Positions 36,076 through 46,259 of a stretch of 64,000 bases of DNA are shown here, piece after piece. The stretch is taken from positions 62,001 through 126,000 of the forward strand of contig JANBXD010000002.1 in NCBI GenBank assembly GCA_024472245.1, given 5' to 3'. Position 1 is the stretch's first letter. The number at the start of each line of letters is the position of its first letter. The position numbers and the translations under genes were made by a program. Source of the stretch: Beauveria sp. NWAFU-1. Its lineage: Eukaryota > Ascomycota > Sordariomycetes > Hypocreales > Cordycipitaceae. The notes under the pieces were generated by a model. That model saw only the letters and a list, made by a program, of their open reading frames with translations, did no database searches and was not told the DNA's origin.

Positions 36076-39000
36076 TATAGGAATATCTAGAAAATACTTT
36101 ATAGCCTAACGTCTACTTATAAGGCTTATTCTAGAAGTAATATTAAGTATAATAGTAAGAGTATAATTATTTATATATATATAGTTATAAAGGTATAAAT
36201 TAGAGGTAAGCTAATAATTAATATCTATAATTATATAAACTATAGTCTATTTAACTTATTTAGTTAATAATATAAGGCTATTTTAAGCTAGAATAAGGCT
36301 TAGATTATTATATTAATCTTACCTTAGCGAGGCTAGCCTTATAGACGCCTGCTATAGCCTTTTACTAGGGATATAGTCAGACTAGGAGTCGACTTATCGT
36401 CTAATTCGTTAGTCCTATTAGAGTTATATTTAACTTTAATTTAACCATCTTCTACGTAGGTAAGATATACTTTAATAAGGCACGCAGGAGGCTTAGTACT
36501 AAATACCCTTTTATACTAATCTATAGATAAGGTTACTAGTTATCTAATAGGCGGTGCCTTATTATTAGCTATAGTATCTATTAGCGGGGTATATTCCTTT
36601 TTTATACTATATTTACGTATTTAACTATTATAAGGGTCTCTCTATTTCTAAAGGCGGTCATTCTAAGGTTTACTATTACGTCTATTATAGGGCTTATCTT
36701 CTTAGTTAATATAGCGGCGATTATAGGGATATAGGGATTAATCTTAACGGCCGTCTTTATAATTATTAGAATTATTATCTTATTACTAAGGATAACTATC
36801 CCTGTGGTTATTAAAATTACCTTCTATATATTAAGGATAACTTTCCTAGCGTCTACCTATATTATTATTCTACTAATAAGAGTAGCCGTCCTAGGAGGGA
36901 TCCCTATTAGGCTATATTAATTCTCTATATAGCAAATATAAGGCTTAGGTTTAGGCCTTAATCGTCTATTCTATTATATCCTATTAAGCTTCTTAGGCTC
37001 TTTTAGCTCTATAATAATAAGTAAGTAACTTATAGGTAATAAAATCTACTATTAGGTTATCTACGGAGTTAACTAAAACTACTAGGCTTAGGTTAGAGTC
37101 CTAAAGAATATAGTAGGCTATCTAGTCTTTATTTATACTATTAGCCTTATAATAGAGAGCCTTCTTATAGTTAAGGTACTATTAAAGTATTAAAACGTCC
37201 TCTATTATAAAGGAATGTTTAAGGCCGTCTACTTTTTCTATAATTACCCTATAGTCATACTTAAAGTATTCTTATAGGAGCTTAATCTATAGATCTAGGT
37301 CCTTACCTAGTTAGGCTTTAGTTAACTCTAATAGGCTAATAAACTAAGTATAGCTATTAGATTCTTAATTAGATAATAGGCTAAAGGCTATATTTTAAAG
37401 AATAACTTTAGTACCTACCTAGCTTATTATCTATCTAATCTAATTAATATATAAAATAATATCTATCTTCTTAGAGTTATATGCTAGGACCTCTGGTTTA
37501 AACTATCGACGGAAGCTAGGGGGTGGTCTATCCTAATCGTCGCGTCCTCGTGGTCTGTCCTAATCGTCGCGTCCTCGTAGTCTGTCCTAATCGTCGCGTC
37601 CTCGTCTAGGGGAGACTATAGGCGACTATTGCCGGGAGTTAGATTAGAAGGGGCGACGGGCACAATAGGAATCCTAAGATAGTTCTACGAGGAATTCTAG
37701 GGGGTTATCAACATTTAGTCTAGACGAGAATCATTTAAATAAGTCCGTTATTATAGCTAGGCTATTAAGGGGAGCCTAATTAGTAATTATATCTTATAGG
37801 GCGTAAGCTTTAAGCTACTATTATTCTTTTATCCTTATACTCTAGATAATAGTAATAGCTAACTTAACCTTAGTATTATTAGCTTCTAAAAGGGGGTAAA
37901 GTATATAGCATACGTTTTTAGCTACTTCTTACTTAGCTATCTAAATCTATATAGTATTATTTCTATAGTCTAAGCTAGTATATAGTATAACTAGTAACTC
38001 TATTATATTGTCTTTATTAATTAGGTTAGGCGGAAAGGGGATAGATTATATACTTAATAGGGAAGGTGTGTAAGGGGATTAGTCTATATCTATATTAATA
38101 AGAGATAGTAACCTTAAACGCTAGGGCTAAAAGGATAGAGCTAATTAGTATAATTAGTTTTCTTCTTTTTCTTCTAGGGGCTAATTTTCTTCTTCTTATA
38201 ACTATTCTAGTAATAGCTTTTATAGGGTATTTCCTATAGATAGTTTATTAGTTAAATAAGGATTAGGCGGTATTACTATATCTTCTATAGGAGGAGTTAC
38301 TATTTCCTCTTATTACCTTTCTTCTCTTATACTAAATAAGGGCCTTCTACTATATAGGGATATAATATATAGCTTAAAAAGATAATAGCTTAATTAACTA
38401 GTACTAGGAAAATAGCTTAGTCTAGTAGGAGTAAAAGAATTTATTAGTTATTAGTTAGTAAGCTCTTCTTTAAAAGGAAGGAGTAGAGGTTAGTTTATAT
38501 ATTTATCTTTAGGAGGAAGGAGTAAGAAATTAGCTAGACTTTATACTAGGGTTAAGGTTAAAGTTAATATAGTCTAAGATTATAATATAGTCTTAGATAG
38601 GGTAATTAGGTTAGTTCTTTTAATAAAATAACCTTAACTATCTCTTAGTAGTTTATTCCTCTTTAGTTAGGGTTTTATTATAGGTTATTAGTAGTATTAG
38701 TTAAATAGGTAAGGTAAGGGGTTAGAATAATATAATAAGGGGTTTTTAAGCTAACTAGAAGGCTAGAATTAGGCTAATATATCCTTAATCTTTATAGACT
38801 AAATAGGAGGAATAAATCTAGGCTAAGAGGTAGTAGAGTTTAAGGATAGCTTATATCTAGAGTAATAGACATAGCTAGACCTTATTATTCTTATAATATA
38901 CTATAGTATAATTTAGATAATATTAGTAGATAGGATTTAGAGGAGAGTTAGGCTTAATCCTAAAGGTTAATAATCTTTCTTTTTAATAGAAGACTTATTA

Positions 39001-39081
39001 GAAAAAATTATATTAGGGCTTATAGCGTTAAGATAATAGTTTCTAATAGTTAAAATTAGTAAGAAATAGTAATTACTATTA
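36076..39081 (-). other. 5' part of the Gypsy element (expected gag), unresolved
   Basis: This is where gag should lie between the 5' LTR and protease. The sequence is RIP-degraded. I could not find a clean CCHC zinc knuckle or a long frame. A short direct repeat with CTAATCGTCGCGTCCTCG (about 37535-37605) occurs three times. Confidence 0.45.
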
Positions 39082-39273
39082 TGTGGCGGATTATATAATA
39101 CGCGAGAGCGAGAGAGAGAGTAAGGGCGAGGGCGTCATACTATAGGGTATAAGCTAAAGTAAAGACCTAATGAATGTGTGTATAAAGGAGGGAGAAAGAG
39201 AGGCTATCTAGGAAAGGCGTGGCGGCTGATGAGGGGCTGGCTAAGTCAGCCAGCCGAGGCGTGCCTGCCAACA
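39082..39273 (-). repeat. 5' LTR of the Gypsy element (right)
   Basis: 192 bp, TGTGGCGGAT to GCCAACA. Its outer half (about 39170-39273) looks almost unmutated, while its inner end carries TATATAAT where the left copy has CATGCGAT. Confidence 0.88.
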
Positions 39274-39540
39274 GTTAACTTAAGTTAGGTGACTACGTTC
39301 CTAAGGGCGACTATAAGTTTAAGGTATACGCCTTAAGAATCTTTAGCGACCCTAACATTAAATTAGACTAGGACGTTTCCGAGACGGTAAAGTTCCAAAT
39401 TAGTAAGCTAGCGGGCGATACGGTCTACAAGAGTTACTAATCTAGCGGGGAAAAGATGCACGAGAATGCCCTATTCTAAAGTCACGAGGAGTACATAAAG
39501 GTCTATAGCATTATAGTAATAATTCTAGTTAAATAATGCC
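39274..39540 (+). pseudogene. subtilase pseudogene, 3' fragment
   Basis: It resumes the Fn3-like end of the protease after the retroelement: GDYVPKGDYKFKVYALRIF and then DVSETVKFQISK, with RIP stops. The GTTAA target duplication marks the junction with the 5' fragment at 26456. The frame runs on to a stop near 39537. A Cys-containing stretch after it (39540-39690) may belong to another gene or to a spliced tail. Confidence 0.7.
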
Positions 39541-40656
39541 ATTCCTCGGGACTAAAGGCTTTAGACGGTAAAAAGTGCCCAGACGGTACGACCCTATAGG
39601 AGTGGAAGGCGGGAATGCCGTATCTAAAGCGGGGCGCGGATGGATGTTACTATTTTAACGCACTGTGCGTAAAGATTTAGTTTAGGTAATTACTACACGG
39701 GCATGAAGAATTGTGTTAGAAGAGATTAGTCATGTCTACAAGGTTCTATCATCATGCAGGGCTCCGAACAGTGTAGACCGTTATGCGGACTATTAATCGA
39801 TTTGCGACCAAAGTGTTTGACTATTCGTCTGACACAGCCAAGGTCTGGCCGGGTAGCGAGGAGGGAGCGAACAGTTCTGCGGAAGCTGAAGCAGAAAACG
39901 GAACCAAGTAAAGCAAAGCGATCTATCAACCAGGTAAAGTAATGGGTTCAAATTTTGCCTTACTTGGTTGTTGGACACACTGGCAATATGCGGCCAGGCT
40001 GCTTGTCGTATCTTGGTCGTAATACCGTCTGAGCTAAGGGGTTGTATTTTCGGTGTGTAGGACGCACTTTTCATCTCCTTAGTCGAGATATGCTGCTCTT
40101 GCACATAGAAAAAAACACGAATGGATACTTTTTATCGTGGATGAACAGATATATATCCTCCTTCGTCACGCCTAGAGCGACTTCCTATTTTATACCTAGA
40201 TAAGGTGCTAATTTAGATATATTAGTAGGTAGTAATGTGCTAATAATATCGCCTCCTTTGTGCCTAATCGCCGACTATATAGTCGCTAGTAGGGCGCCCC
40301 TAACTAATAATATATTTGTCACGATCCTAATACGCCCTATTATTAATCATGTGCTATAGTACTAAACCTTACTAGCTTAAATATAAGTAGTATAAAAAAA
40401 CCATACTCTAGTGTAGTCTAGCCGCTATTTTCTTAGAACTAGTTAATTCTATCTTTACTCTACTAAAAGTACCTTATTTGCCTTCTATAGGCTCTTTAAG
40501 TTATTATAAGGCCTAGTTCAGTAAATAGTAGTAAAAGGCTATACTCCGCTAACAGCTCAAGTACTGGTACCATGTAGCTGCCGATCTATGTCAGATGTAG
40601 GCTACTGATACTAGCCAGATGCTAGTTTATTGCGCCAACTCTAAAAGTTACCACCG
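39541..40656. other. right edge of the repeat island, no supported gene
   Basis: Partly AT-rich and RIP-like (40150-40640), partly normal (39700-40130). Short frames only. One imperfect inverted repeat is listed separately. Confidence 0.4.
39927..39970. repeat. imperfect inverted repeat
   Basis: CAACCAGGTAAAGTAA is followed 12 bp later by TTGCCTTACTTGGTTG, its reverse complement with three transition differences. It could form a hairpin or be a transposon-end remnant. A related GAACCAAGTAAAGCAAAG lies just upstream. Confidence 0.4.
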
Positions 40657-42103
40657 TTAACATGCAACCTTCTCAGCCTCGCCACGGAGCATATCACAGC
40701 TCTCTAATACATCATCCTGCCACTCTTCGCTTTCAACGCCCCCCTCTTGGTCGATTTTCTCGCAGGCGTCGAGCACGTAGTTTATGCTTTCTAGCCTTGT
40801 GTTGCGGCCCGGGTGCGGCGGCGGTTGCTCATCCGGCGCCTCTCCCCGCAGCCGCGCGCAGGCCTTATCAACGGCGGCGCCAGTCTGCTTGCCGCGAATC
40901 CAGCAGATGAATCTCAGCTTTAGCTCGTTGCCGTAAATCTCAGGCACTTGCGGTCCGCCGATTCTCTCCTGCACGCTGGTTATGGCATTATCAAGCCACT
41001 TCACCGATTGGCCGATTGGGTTATCCCAGTCCTTGATGAGGTTCAGGATGTCATGCGCGTAGGGAAGGAGCGCGGCAAAAGCCACGGCCGATCCAGCCTT
41101 GCCGCCAACCCGGAAAGTCTTGCCCACTTTAGAGCCAATTCTGCCACCTAAGATGTTATTAGTGGTGGGGGATTCCTTTTTACATGCGTAATAAAACTTT
41201 ACCTGATACTGGTCTTTGGATACGCTTTGCTGGGTCGCAGGCAGCGCGCCGCCTTCCAAAGCAAGAGGGAGACGACTGGAGCGAGTAGTCGGGATTATTA
41301 ATCTTCTCCCCCCGGGCTGTGGGCTTGTTCTCGTTGACCTTGTATGCGTGCGAGATGCTGTCTCCGGGAACAGGGCCGGATGCCGCAAACTCTTGGTTGA
41401 AACGCACAGCCGGGTCATTGGGATGGATACCGGGGATCCAGTGCCCCTTGGGAACATCCTTCGGCGCCACTATGTAGATGTAACCCGTGGAAGACTTGGC
41501 GCCTGTCCTACCAAAAGCGTACTTTTCGGCTGTTTCTCGCGAGCGGCTGAGTGAGACGTATCCAGACTCGCCCGCAAAGCTGAGGTGGTTTCGTAGGCTC
41601 ATGTCGCTGCCCTGCGGCTTGAACCCCTCCTTGAAGATGACCTCGGGGGGCCGCGAGTCGCCGCGGTAGAAGATTCCTTTTCTGTTCTTGCTCGGCGTCT
41701 TTATCTTGGCGGCCTCTTCTGCGCTGATCATCTCGGGTTGTTGGTTGAGCTGGCGACGGACCCACTGCTGCCCCGGCTGCTGCCTTGACATGTTGAACTT
41801 ATCTGGCATGGTCCAGTTGAAGTTTTCTGGCATGGCCGAGTTGACGTTGTCTGGCATAGTCAAGTTGACGTTGTCTGGCATGGTCAAGTTGAAGTTGTCT
41901 GGCATGGTCAAGTTGGACAGCTGGTCGCTGAGGATGTCATTGAAGAAAATGTCAAGCATGGGCATCGTCAGGATGGTGCTATCAACCTTGACGCCATCGA
42001 TGACCAAGATGTCGTCTTCCGCCGCGGGTTGTGGCTCGCGTGCCTGCTGCGGCGCGGCAAGGACATGGAGAGCAAATAGAGCTGGGAAAAGTTGATGAAA
42101 CAT
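40657..42103 (-). CDS. heat-labile-enterotoxin-A-type ADP-ribosyltransferase, secreted
   Basis: Toxin-class gene, apparently intact. Exons 42103-41203 and 41147-40657 join in phase across a 55-nt intron (GTAAAG, branch ACTAATAAC, CTTAG); predicted 463 aa. A signal peptide (FPALFALHVLAA) is followed by a 10-residue repeat region (TMPDN-type). The catalytic domain shows the R-S-E class layout: Arg in FYRGD, a Ser-containing strand (YVSLSRS), and a Glu region in FNQEFAASG. The C-terminal half is a helical region with Cys near the end. Such enzymes transfer ADP-ribose from NAD to target proteins and are expanded in entomopathogenic Hypocreales. The target here is unknown. The gene lies just outside the RIP island and shows no RIP stops. 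Confidence 0.85.
41800..41925 (-). repeat. 30-bp tandem repeat inside the enterotoxin-A-type gene
   Basis: About four to five in-frame copies of a 30-bp unit, read on the plus strand as GTTGTCTGGCATGGTCAAG plus spacer, encoding a decapeptide with TMPDN/TMPDK and Asn-rich spacing. It lies between the signal peptide and the catalytic domain. Confidence 0.75.
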
Positions 42104-43120
42104 TTTTGATTAAGTTCCTTTGGACTATGCTTGTTGCTTAGTTGTACGGTTCGTGTAAGGCGAGTATTGCCCGTTAGTTAGCTGTCGTCGACCTAATTAT
42201 AATCATTGAGTAGAGGCGCGAAGTCTGTGATCGAGGCAAGCTACAGATAGCAATGAGTCAGGGAGATTGCATAGTTTCGAGGGTCAACGTGTAAGCAAAC
42301 CGTCTTTGATTCATGCTTGATATATGATTTTCGAAGCCATAAATCACAAATGACAATGAATCAGGTGAATTGTAGTTCCATGGGACGAAAGCATAAGTAT
42401 GTTCTGTGTAAGTCCTGCCTGATAAGTGGATTTTACGGCCATAAGCTAAAGTGTGTAAAGCGACCCGCAAGCATTTCAGACGGTTCATGATTCGCAAAAC
42501 TGGGGCGTATTGACGGCTGACAACTTGCAATTGACGACTTGCGAGCATAAATGAGCGGTTTAAGACTTGGTTGCATAGATACGCTAGTTAATAGCTCTCG
42601 AACCAATTACATCATACTATTTTATATCACCGCCGACAAAAAAAGGGACCCAGTGACTAGTTATATGCAGATTCAAAAGCACTTTCGGCTATCATTGCCG
42701 ACATGCCCCAGTCATGAAACAACTGTAACACGGCGCATAAATTCCATCTGAGCATCTCGGATTCTCGGCACGTAGGTGACAAAACTGATCGCCGCTTTCT
42801 CACTAGCTCACCACCAAGCAGCGCCGAACAGGTTTGTCACCCACGTGCTCGGTTCCTCGTCCGGGCCATGATCTTCGCAGCTCACCTTGGCGAGGTATGC
42901 ATTGAGGCTATGTCTAGCCCTATCGTTTATATTATGCAAGCCTGAAAGGAATAAGCCACGACTCATGACTGTCTTTCCTTGCGCCTATTGTTTTTGGATT
43001 TAAAAGACCGCAGTCCTTTTCTCATGTCGCTGTTAACACGCTAAGTCTGACGCAATTATTATATGATCCCAAACTGACTTTCTTTTTTCCTATTTTCTGC
43101 ATCATTAACCGAAATTCACA
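42104..43120. other. intergenic, divergent starts, no supported gene
   Basis: About 1 kb between the start of the enterotoxin-type gene and the start of the small secreted protein gene. Short frames only; no clear motif. Confidence 0.4.
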
Positions 43121-43514
43121 ATGCACATTTACACCGCCATCGCCATTGGGGCTGTTATGATGAGTACGGCGTCGGCTCAATGCAAAATCGGCAACGCACA
43201 ATGCGAATGGTTCGGCACATCCACAGAGTGCGGCGGAACTGAGAATCACATTGGAGACTGGGATGAGGAGGGTAGGCAGCTCACATACTGGACAAGAAGA
43301 CTGAGCATATCCGCCCTCTTCGAGAAGTATCCAGGCCTGGGAGAGGATTGCTATAACGCTTATGGCTTGGGATGCGTCGGCGGCTATAAACGTCTATGGT
43401 GCAAGGAGGATATGGTAAGTCTTCAGCCCTTGAACCTCGCCCTAAATAGGTCGCTTACCAGTTGTTTCAATTTAGTATCCAGCAGCCTTTCAGTGCAGTA
43501 ATCCTAACAAATAA
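43121..43514 (+). CDS. small secreted Cys-containing protein
   Basis: Exons 43121-43414 and 43476-43514 join in phase across a 61-nt intron (GTAAGT, branch GCTTACC, TTTAG), giving 110 aa. The first 19 residues (MHIYTAIAIGAVMMSTASA) are a signal peptide. The mature part has seven Cys (21, 28, 37, 77, 85, 94, 105), an odd number, so one may be free or bridge to a partner. Without splicing the frame would end in a non-matching tail, and the last Cys comes from exon 2. The ATG follows ATTCACA. I recognise no family. Its divergent position next to the enterotoxin-type gene suggests, but does not show, a shared host-interaction role. Confidence 0.65.
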
Positions 43515-43906
43515 CCTATTAGTTAGTTACTGCAGGGCTAGGGTGATGCAAAATGCGCAGTCTTTACACCGAAATGGACTAGGACACGAGTGGCAATCAT
43601 ACTAGTAGTGACCTTGTAAAGGGTTCGAGAATATAATATATTCTTAGAAGATGTTCTATAAATTCTTAACTTTCCATTGCACAGCACTAGTACTATAAAC
43701 AAGCAGGCGCGCCGTAACACCACATACTTGGCAGGGATACATAGAAAAGCCAAATTCTTTTTTAAAAGATACTTCTATTTATGTGTAAATTACATTAAAA
43801 ATAATATGCCTATTGAAAATCTACTGGTAACGTTCACGCAAGGCTCGTCCACGTAGTAAAAAAGCTCTCATGCTAATAGCACTACACATTCAATAATAGC
43901 TCTACC
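43515..43906. other. intergenic between convergent genes
   Basis: AT-leaning 3' flanks of two convergent genes. Nothing further seen. Confidence 0.4.
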
Positions 43907-45748
43907 TCACTCGGTGGTGTAGCAGCTGTTGCTTTTGTCATTAACATGACATCCGAACGAGGAGTCTAGTCTGCAGAAGCACGACGATCTGATCTCAATA
44001 TCGGCCTCTGCCGAAGCAATGAGCAATAGTCGTTTGATAATTCCGGCTTCTGCATCGCGACCGACCCGTGCAAGGCACTCGTGGTACCCATGCAACGCCC
44101 AAATGTTATTCGGGTGTTGATGGGCGCGTCCTGGTGTTGGTACGTAGCCCAAGTCCTCGGCATAGGCTTCAAGAGCCTGATTGACGTGGCCTTGCTCCAG
44201 AGACAGTGCAGCATACGCATGCCGTGCTGGGAGCATCCAACCCCACGGCTCCGCAAACGGCAGCTTATCCTCCAGCGCAATTGCATCTCGAAGCCTTTGG
44301 AATGCGACGTCGAAATTACGCCTTCTATATTCAATCTCTCCGTCCAGCATGGCCGACGCCACGTGAAGAATGTCTGTGACTTTATTGGGAAAATCCAGGC
44401 GCGTAGGAGGAACGAGAGAGGAAGCCGCCTTGAAAAGCTGCCTCTCTTCGTCTGCCTTGGCTACCTGCCGAGTTGCAGCAAAGGCTATAGCTCTCCCATA
44501 ATGTCTCATGACATTGGTGACGCAGTACAAGTGTTTGTCCTCGAATGTGTCGAGCGCCAAAAGTTCGTCCCACATTCCAAAGCGAATGTACACATGAACT
44601 CGCACTGCCAAGAAGAACTCCATCCAGTTGGCCAGTGCAGGTGTCTCTACCCTGAGTATGTCTTCCGTGATGGCTGCTTCCATTCGCGTGGTCGCCGACA
44701 GCGCTATTTGCGATTTGCCACCCAGCATTGCCGCGTAAATGAGAGAATGATAATCGTGCATCCGGTAATAGCTGTAAAACGTCAAGCCACCGTTATTTCG
44801 GAAGAACTTGTCGTCTGCAGTTGTTGCCTTGAGATTGTATTCTACCGCTCGTCGGTAGTCGCCAATGAGAACATCAATATGGGCAGGCATGTGATAGGTA
44901 TGGCCGGTATCCGGCACTTGGTCGCGAATCATGTCAGCCGCTCTCAGCGCGGCCTCGGGCGTGGCAGACATCTCCATGAGATGTATGTACATGTGCGCAA
45001 CACCAGGGTGCTTTTCCACGCCTGGCAGCGCCAGATTTCTCTCTAATAACTCCCTGACCTCAAAGACTGGGGAGCTAGATATCGGAAGGCCGGTGGTAGA
45101 GTCGAATAGTTTTCGTGGGGCGCAGTTCATCAGTGCATCGGCGAACAAGGTGACTGTATCGAAATCACCATCGCCGAAGCGCCGATGCACCTCACGCATA
45201 GCATCGGCGTATGCTTTATCGCAGACAGTAAAGTCTCTCGCCGGATCATCGGATGGATATCGCTTATCAAGCGCCGTAATGAGGGCTGCCTCCCAATCCG
45301 TCGCGTGCTTTATCCTGCGTCGAGCCATCTGCGAGTATTTATAGGTGGCCGCAATCGCGTCGAGCTTGTCTCTCTCATCAAAGAGACGCCAAGTCTTGTT
45401 GTAGTTTGGCCCAGAGCAAAATGAAACACCCCAATACGCAATCGCCAGGTTTTCGTCATGGCCAAGTGCCTGCTTGTAGCAAGCTATGGCTTCGTCATGA
45501 TTGAAACAATAGGTCCAGAGTAAGGCCCGGTTGAACCACGTTTGAGCTTCTGCAGACTGTGTTGAGACCTTTAGAGCAAAGCTTCCTAGGTCGTAGTACG
45601 GATCGCTAGATGCCCTGAGCATCACTTGGTTGCCGGTTGGAGGGCCCATGCTGGAATTAAGTCTGGGTATTGCTGTGACTTTGCACGAGTGATGCAGCGA
45701 TTGTGGCCGCTTCTCTGATGTTTTGGCGCACTGCGCAGAACCGTTCAA
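43907..45748 (-). CDS. TPR-repeat protein
   Basis: Intronless, 613 aa, or 580 aa if Met34 at 45649 is the start; the conserved-looking part begins there (MGPPTGNQVMLR). Helical pairs of tetratricopeptide type are visible: AQTWFNRALLWTYCFNHDEA followed by CYKQALGHDENLAIAYWG, later YRRAVEYNLKA, and LPARHAYAALSLEQGHVNQALEAY. The protein resembles a widespread ascomycete and bacterial TPR family without a known reaction. A HTYHMPAHIDV stretch and HPGVAHMYIHLME are His-rich and conserved-looking. It has no signal peptide or membrane segment, so it is probably cytosolic. The Cys-rich end (SSCFCRLDSSFGC) is unusual for the family. Confidence 0.75.
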   Translation of the reverse strand: MNGSAQCAKTSEKRPQSLHHSCKVTAIPRLNSSMGPPTGNQVMLRASSDPYYDLGSFALKVSTQSAEAQTWFNRALLWTYCFNHDEAIACYKQALGHDENLAIAYWGVSFCSGPNYNKTWRLFDERDKLDAIAATYKYSQMARRRIKHATDWEAALITALDKRYPSDDPARDFTVCDKAYADAMREVHRRFGDGDFDTVTLFADALMNCAPRKLFDSTTGLPISSSPVFEVRELLERNLALPGVEKHPGVAHMYIHLMEMSATPEAALRAADMIRDQVPDTGHTYHMPAHIDVLIGDYRRAVEYNLKATTADDKFFRNNGGLTFYSYYRMHDYHSLIYAAMLGGKSQIALSATTRMEAAITEDILRVETPALANWMEFFLAVRVHVYIRFGMWDELLALDTFEDKHLYCVTNVMRHYGRAIAFAATRQVAKADEERQLFKAASSLVPPTRLDFPNKVTDILHVASAMLDGEIEYRRRNFDVAFQRLRDAIALEDKLPFAEPWGWMLPARHAYAALSLEQGHVNQALEAYAEDLGYVPTPGRAHQHPNNIWALHGYHECLARVGRDAEAGIIKRLLLIASAEADIEIRSSCFCRLDSSFGCHVNDKSNSCYTTE

Positions 45749-46259
45749 TCGTAAAGTAACCGGATAATTTTTTTGTATTTCAAGATAAGGATGGCACCTA
45801 TAAAATCGGCTTTTTCGTCATCCATTTGCTCCACAGTCGCAGGCCCTTGGTGATGGCATGTCGGACCTTTTAAACTCAGCTATCTCGGATGATTGATTTG
45901 TTAAGGCTGTAGAACCCCGCACCCCGCACCCCCCGGAATGTTCTACCCGTAAAGAAGCCTATAAATTCGCCAATTAGTTATCATTTAATTAGGTACTTAC
46001 TGAGTGGTCAGCGCTGGTATTCACTCTTGTGGCGGTCTCCCGCCCGCGTTACTGACACACCAAGCCCAGTAATACTGACATGGTAAGTAACTCTTCGCGA
46101 ACCGCTTCCTAATATTTGCGACTCGCCAGCTAGTCTTTTCTATGCCTTCAAATATCTGTCCCTTACGAAGACAGCTGGATGCATGCCTTCACCCACCATA
46201 TAGCCATTATTGAAGATTAAGTGGAACACTGAAATTCTAGTTCAGCGAGCTGCTCATCT
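45749..46259. other. intergenic, no supported gene
   Basis: Contains a CCCCGCACCCCGCACCCCCC run near 45915. No coding frame. Confidence 0.4.

Larger units (their letters stand above)
26457..39273 (-). mobile_element. Ty3/Gypsy LTR retrotransposon, RIP-degraded, 12.8 kb
   Basis: Complete by structure: 192-bp direct LTRs (26457-26648 and 39082-39273), TG...CA ends best kept at 39273 (GCCAACA), and a 5-bp target duplication GTTAA at 26452-26456 and 39274-39278. It transcribes on the minus strand, so the right LTR is the 5' LTR. A purine-rich ACTAGGGGT directly precedes the 3' LTR, as a polypurine tract would. On the minus strand, protease, reverse transcriptase and integrase remnants occur in that order in one frame. 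This order (RT before IN) defines Ty3/Gypsy. All frames are closed by RIP stops, so it is dead. At 12.8 kb it is long for the group, due to about 4.7 kb of extra reading frame after integrase. Confidence 0.88.

Noticed and set aside
39793..40104. 103-codon minus-strand frame near the island edge
   Set aside because: It runs over the imperfect inverted repeat, has no domain and overlaps other equally long frames.
41180..41457. Two overlapping minus-strand frames in the enterotoxin-A-type gene, suggesting a frameshift
   Set aside because: A 55-nt intron at 41148-41202 with good donor, branch site and acceptor joins the two frames in phase, so no break is needed.
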